From assembly GCA_017390225.1 (NCBI GenBank), contig JAFPCL010000076.1, forward strand, positions 1 to 8,363: 8,363 nt of DNA. Reading direction: 5' to 3'. Shown here piece by piece: positions 6,342 to 8,363 of this stretch. The notes below the pieces were generated by a model. That model was not told the origin of the DNA and did no database searches. It saw only the letters and a list, made by a program, of their open reading frames with translations. Source of the DNA: Clostridia bacterium. Lineage in GTDB: Bacteria; Bacillota; Clostridia; CAKSNL01; HGM11501. Within the stretch, counting starts at the first letter, position 1. Each line of letters starts with the position of its first letter. Position numbers and translations under genes: made by a program.

Positions 6342-6369
6342 GGAACGACACGCAGGTCGTTCCCTACAA
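6342..6369. repeat. GTTCCCTACAA palindromic repeat, copy 2
   Basis: GGAACGAC (6342-6349) and GTCGTTCC (6356-6363) form a perfect 8-bp stem around ACGCAG, followed by CTACAA (6364-6369). An A-rich run plus GC precedes it. This is the best-formed of the three copies in the window. Confidence 0.75.
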
Positions 6370-6393
6370 ATATTTTTGATTTTGTGTTATTTT

Positions 6394-6428
6394 GGAGCTG
6401 CCGCATTGTTTTGCGCCGACTCCTTTTT
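6394..6428 (+). terminator. Probable terminator between the convergent genes
   Basis: GGAGCTGCCGCA (6394-6405) and TGCGCCGACTCC (6412-6423) pair over 12 positions with two mismatches and one G-T pair around a TTGTTT loop, followed by T5 (6424-6428). The T run is on the plus strand, so it would end transcripts from the dehydrogenase gene about 180 bases after its stop. On the minus strand the hairpin is followed by AAAATAAC and would be poor. Confidence 0.5.
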
Positions 6429-6438
6429 CTGTGGATTG

Positions 6439-8363
6439 TTATTGAATCGTGATGTACCGTAAAGATGTTTCCGGAGGATCTGCCGGGTCGTTGCCTTGGT
6501 ACATTGTGCCAAGGCCTTTTTGGGCATCTAAAAGATAGGACGAGCCGGTGACGTGCATAGTGACGTTATATAAGCCATCTTCACTTGCTATGAATTCGGG
6601 AACAGCACTCCAGTAGTCATTACGGTCGGGGTTGATTTCATTTTGAACGCGCGAGGAGTGCATATTGGAGATGGTGTATTCTTCTTCGTAGGAAACGGGG
6701 AAGAAGGCATCGATTTTATCGATTGCCTGCTCGCTTTCTCCCTTTTTGATAGTGACATCCACTCTGCCGTGGTACAGCCCGATGTCTGTGCCCACGTTCA
6801 GCTTTTCACCTTGATATAAATAGACCTTGAAGGTGACATCGGTGGGTGTATTGGTTTCAATATAGACATTGTTATTGTCGGCCTCTGTCCATGTGTCTTC
6901 AAAGCGCATAATGGACGAGGTCATGGTGTCGTGGGGTGTCGTAAATTGATTGTTGCCGTAAACGGTTCTTGTGCCGGTGGTTACGCTGATATTCCCGTAA
7001 ACGATCGTAATATCGTCAACCTGAATATCAAAGATCATGGTGTCGGTAATCTTACCTAAAGCATGTGCATAATCTGCGACACGCACATAATCTGTCGTGA
7101 CGGTGCCGAAGGTGCCGGAGGAATAATGATAGGTGCAATTTGCCGGCAGGGTAAAGGGCAATGCTTTTTGTATGTCGCCTTGCATCAGTTGCGCCGTGGC
7201 TGTGTTGATATACTGCGAAACACAGGTAACATGGGTGAGTTCATAAGGTGAAATCATGGCAGGCATGGTGCAAGTGTCGGTCGAAAGAGTATAATTATCT
7301 TTATCCGTGCCAATGAGATACAGCTTTTCGGCAACCGCATTTCTTTCGCCCGGAAGCGGGCTATCAAAGGCAAAACTTTCTGCTTGAAGCTCTACGCTGT
7401 CTGCACCGATAATGCCATCTAAATATAATGTGCCGTTATGGATATCGGTTGTTGCATCGTAGGTTTTGCTGTCTGCTGTTACATGGGGGTAAATGGTTTT
7501 TGCCGTGATGTTTGCGGTGCTTGTCACCGAATCGGAGGACAGGGTGTAGTTTGCATTATCAAGGGAAAGTCCTGCGGCGGTGACGATTTTATCTGATCCG
7601 ACATTTTTATCAGCAAAGGTGATGGAAGAAGCCGAAATATTGACAGAATCACCGGAAACCACATTATCCAAAGAAAGTGTGCCGAGAGCCGATGTGCCAC
7701 CATCGTAGGTTTTATCAACAGCTATAAGAGAGGCTTTGAGGAGGCGGGGAATAATATCTGCCACTGCGCCGAGCTGTGTGGCCTCTATTGTGTAGCAATG
7801 GGCATGCTCACCCGATAGCACAAATTGATCGGCGGTGACAGGGATATCCGTGCCGACATTTTTTTGTGCGAAGGTAAAATTTGCTGAAATCAATACGTCA
7901 TCACCATCTACAATATTGGTTGCCGTTATGGTGCCCGTGCCGACGGTTGTGCCGTCATATTCTTTTTCGTATGCTGCGGCTTCGAGGGCGAGTGTTCGGG
8001 GAGCAATGGTTACCGAATACGTTCGAGAGCCGGAATATAATCCCATGCCCGTTATCTTAATCTTCATGGTGCCGGGATAAAAATTATCGGAAAGCTCGAC
8101 AGTATAATGTGTGTCTTTTTCAAGTGTTGTTGTTCCGAAATAACTGCTACCGTGGGAATCTGTTAAAGAAATATTGGTATTTTTATAGTTGCCGCCATAT
8201 GTGAGCTTTTTTGTGTAGGTTGCTTCGATTCCGTCATAGGAGATGGGCCGCTGTCCGACAACGATTGTGTAGGTTGTGGAGGTTGCCTCAAAATGCCAGG
8301 CTTCTTTTCGGTGCAATGTCAGTGTTGATGTGCCTGTGTTGATTGCGCGGAGCTTCATATAGT
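6439..8363 (-). CDS. YDG-repeat adhesin-like surface protein, C-terminal part
   Basis: Minus-strand frame ending at TAA (6439-6441). It stays open to the window edge, so the N-terminus is probably missing; the Met codon at 8358 has only 5 bases of visible upstream sequence and no visible signal peptide follows it. Numbering from that Met gives 639 residues. Three YDG-type repeats of about 82-84 residues start near 130, 214 and 296 with EYDGTT, TYDGGT and TYDATT. Each continues with a G-T-hydrophobic strand, a G-D/A-D/S-V turn, and a F-A-x-K-N-V-G-[ST]-D-like segment (replaced in repeat 3), then YTL/YTI. An earlier Ig-like segment (about 30-121) includes SYDG and a GxYSGS motif. Residues 372-639 are unique, beta-rich and Thr/Asp-rich. 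YDG domains occur in large secreted or surface proteins, often adhesins. There is no C-terminal LPXTG motif, hydrophobic segment or basic tail, so anchoring must be elsewhere, if it exists. A surface role is inferred. Confidence 0.75.
   Translation of the reverse strand, partial: YMKLRAINTGTSTLTLHRKEAWHFEATSTTYTIVVGQRPISYDGIEATYTKKLTYGGNYKNTNISLTDSHGSSYFGTTTLEKDTHYTVELSDNFYPGTMKIKITGMGLYSGSRTYSVTIAPRTLALEAAAYEKEYDGTTVGTGTITATNIVDGDDVLISANFTFAQKNVGTDIPVTADQFVLSGEHAHCYTIEATQLGAVADIIPRLLKASLIAVDKTYDGGTSALGTLSLDNVVSGDSVNISASSITFADKNVGSDKIVTAAGLSLDNANYTLSSDSVTSTANITAKTIYPHVTADSKTYDATTDIHNGTLYLDGIIGADSVELQAESFAFDSPLPGERNAVAEKLYLIGTDKDNYTLSTDTCTMPAMISPYELTHVTCVSQYINTATAQLMQGDIQKALPFTLPANCTYHYSSGTFGTVTTDYVRVADYAHALGKITDTMIFDIQVDDITIVYGNISVTTGTRTVYGNNQFTTPHDTMTSSIMRFEDTWTEADNNNVYIETNTPTDVTFKVYLYQGEKLNVGTDIGLYHGRVDVTIKKGESEQAIDKIDAFFPVSYEEEYTISNMHSSRVQNEINPDRNDYWSAVPEFIASEDGLYNVTMHVTGSSYLLDAQKGLGTMYQGNDPADPPETSLRYITIQ

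Overview
The window reads as chromosomal DNA from a low-to-mid GC Firmicute, most likely a gut Clostridia-type anaerobe. Supporting signs are strong AGGAGG-type ribosome binding sites, short A/T-rich intergenic regions, an aldo/keto reductase carrying ferredoxin-type clusters, a YDG-repeat surface protein, and short palindromic intergenic repeats. The species cannot be named from the sequence.

Layout. Positions 1-464 are A/T-rich and hold the tail of an unrecognised gene (1-156) and a small, probably decayed gene (242-397, with a possible out-of-frame C-terminal remnant up to 446). Next is a cytoplasmic beta-propeller glycosidase-like gene (465-1469), followed by a weak hairpin and a palindromic repeat. 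A tight three-gene run follows: an aldose-epimerase-like DUF4432 protein (1595-2560), an aldo/keto reductase with two C-terminal [4Fe-4S] motifs (2580-3758), and a SEC-C zinc-motif protein (3772-4809). After that come a tRNA-Ala(GGC) gene with its own promoter and terminator (4846-4997) and a remarkable array of different hairpins joined by a constant 9-base linker that flips orientation half way (about 5002-5170). A zinc alcohol dehydrogenase (5212-6246) follows. Convergent to it on the minus strand is the C-terminal part of a large YDG-repeat, adhesin-like protein (6439 to the window edge). The space between these convergent genes holds two copies of a palindromic GTTCCCTACAA repeat and a probable terminator.

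How the genes may work together. The glycosidase-like protein, the sugar-epimerase-like protein and the two oxidoreductases fit intracellular processing of an imported glycoside or sugar derivative: hydrolysis or phosphorolysis, anomer handling, then redox conversion. The substrate cannot be deduced, and the dehydrogenase is separated from the others by the tRNA. The SEC-C protein may be only an operon passenger.

The most interesting part is the hairpin array at about 5002-5170. No protein-coding system that looks clearly new was found.
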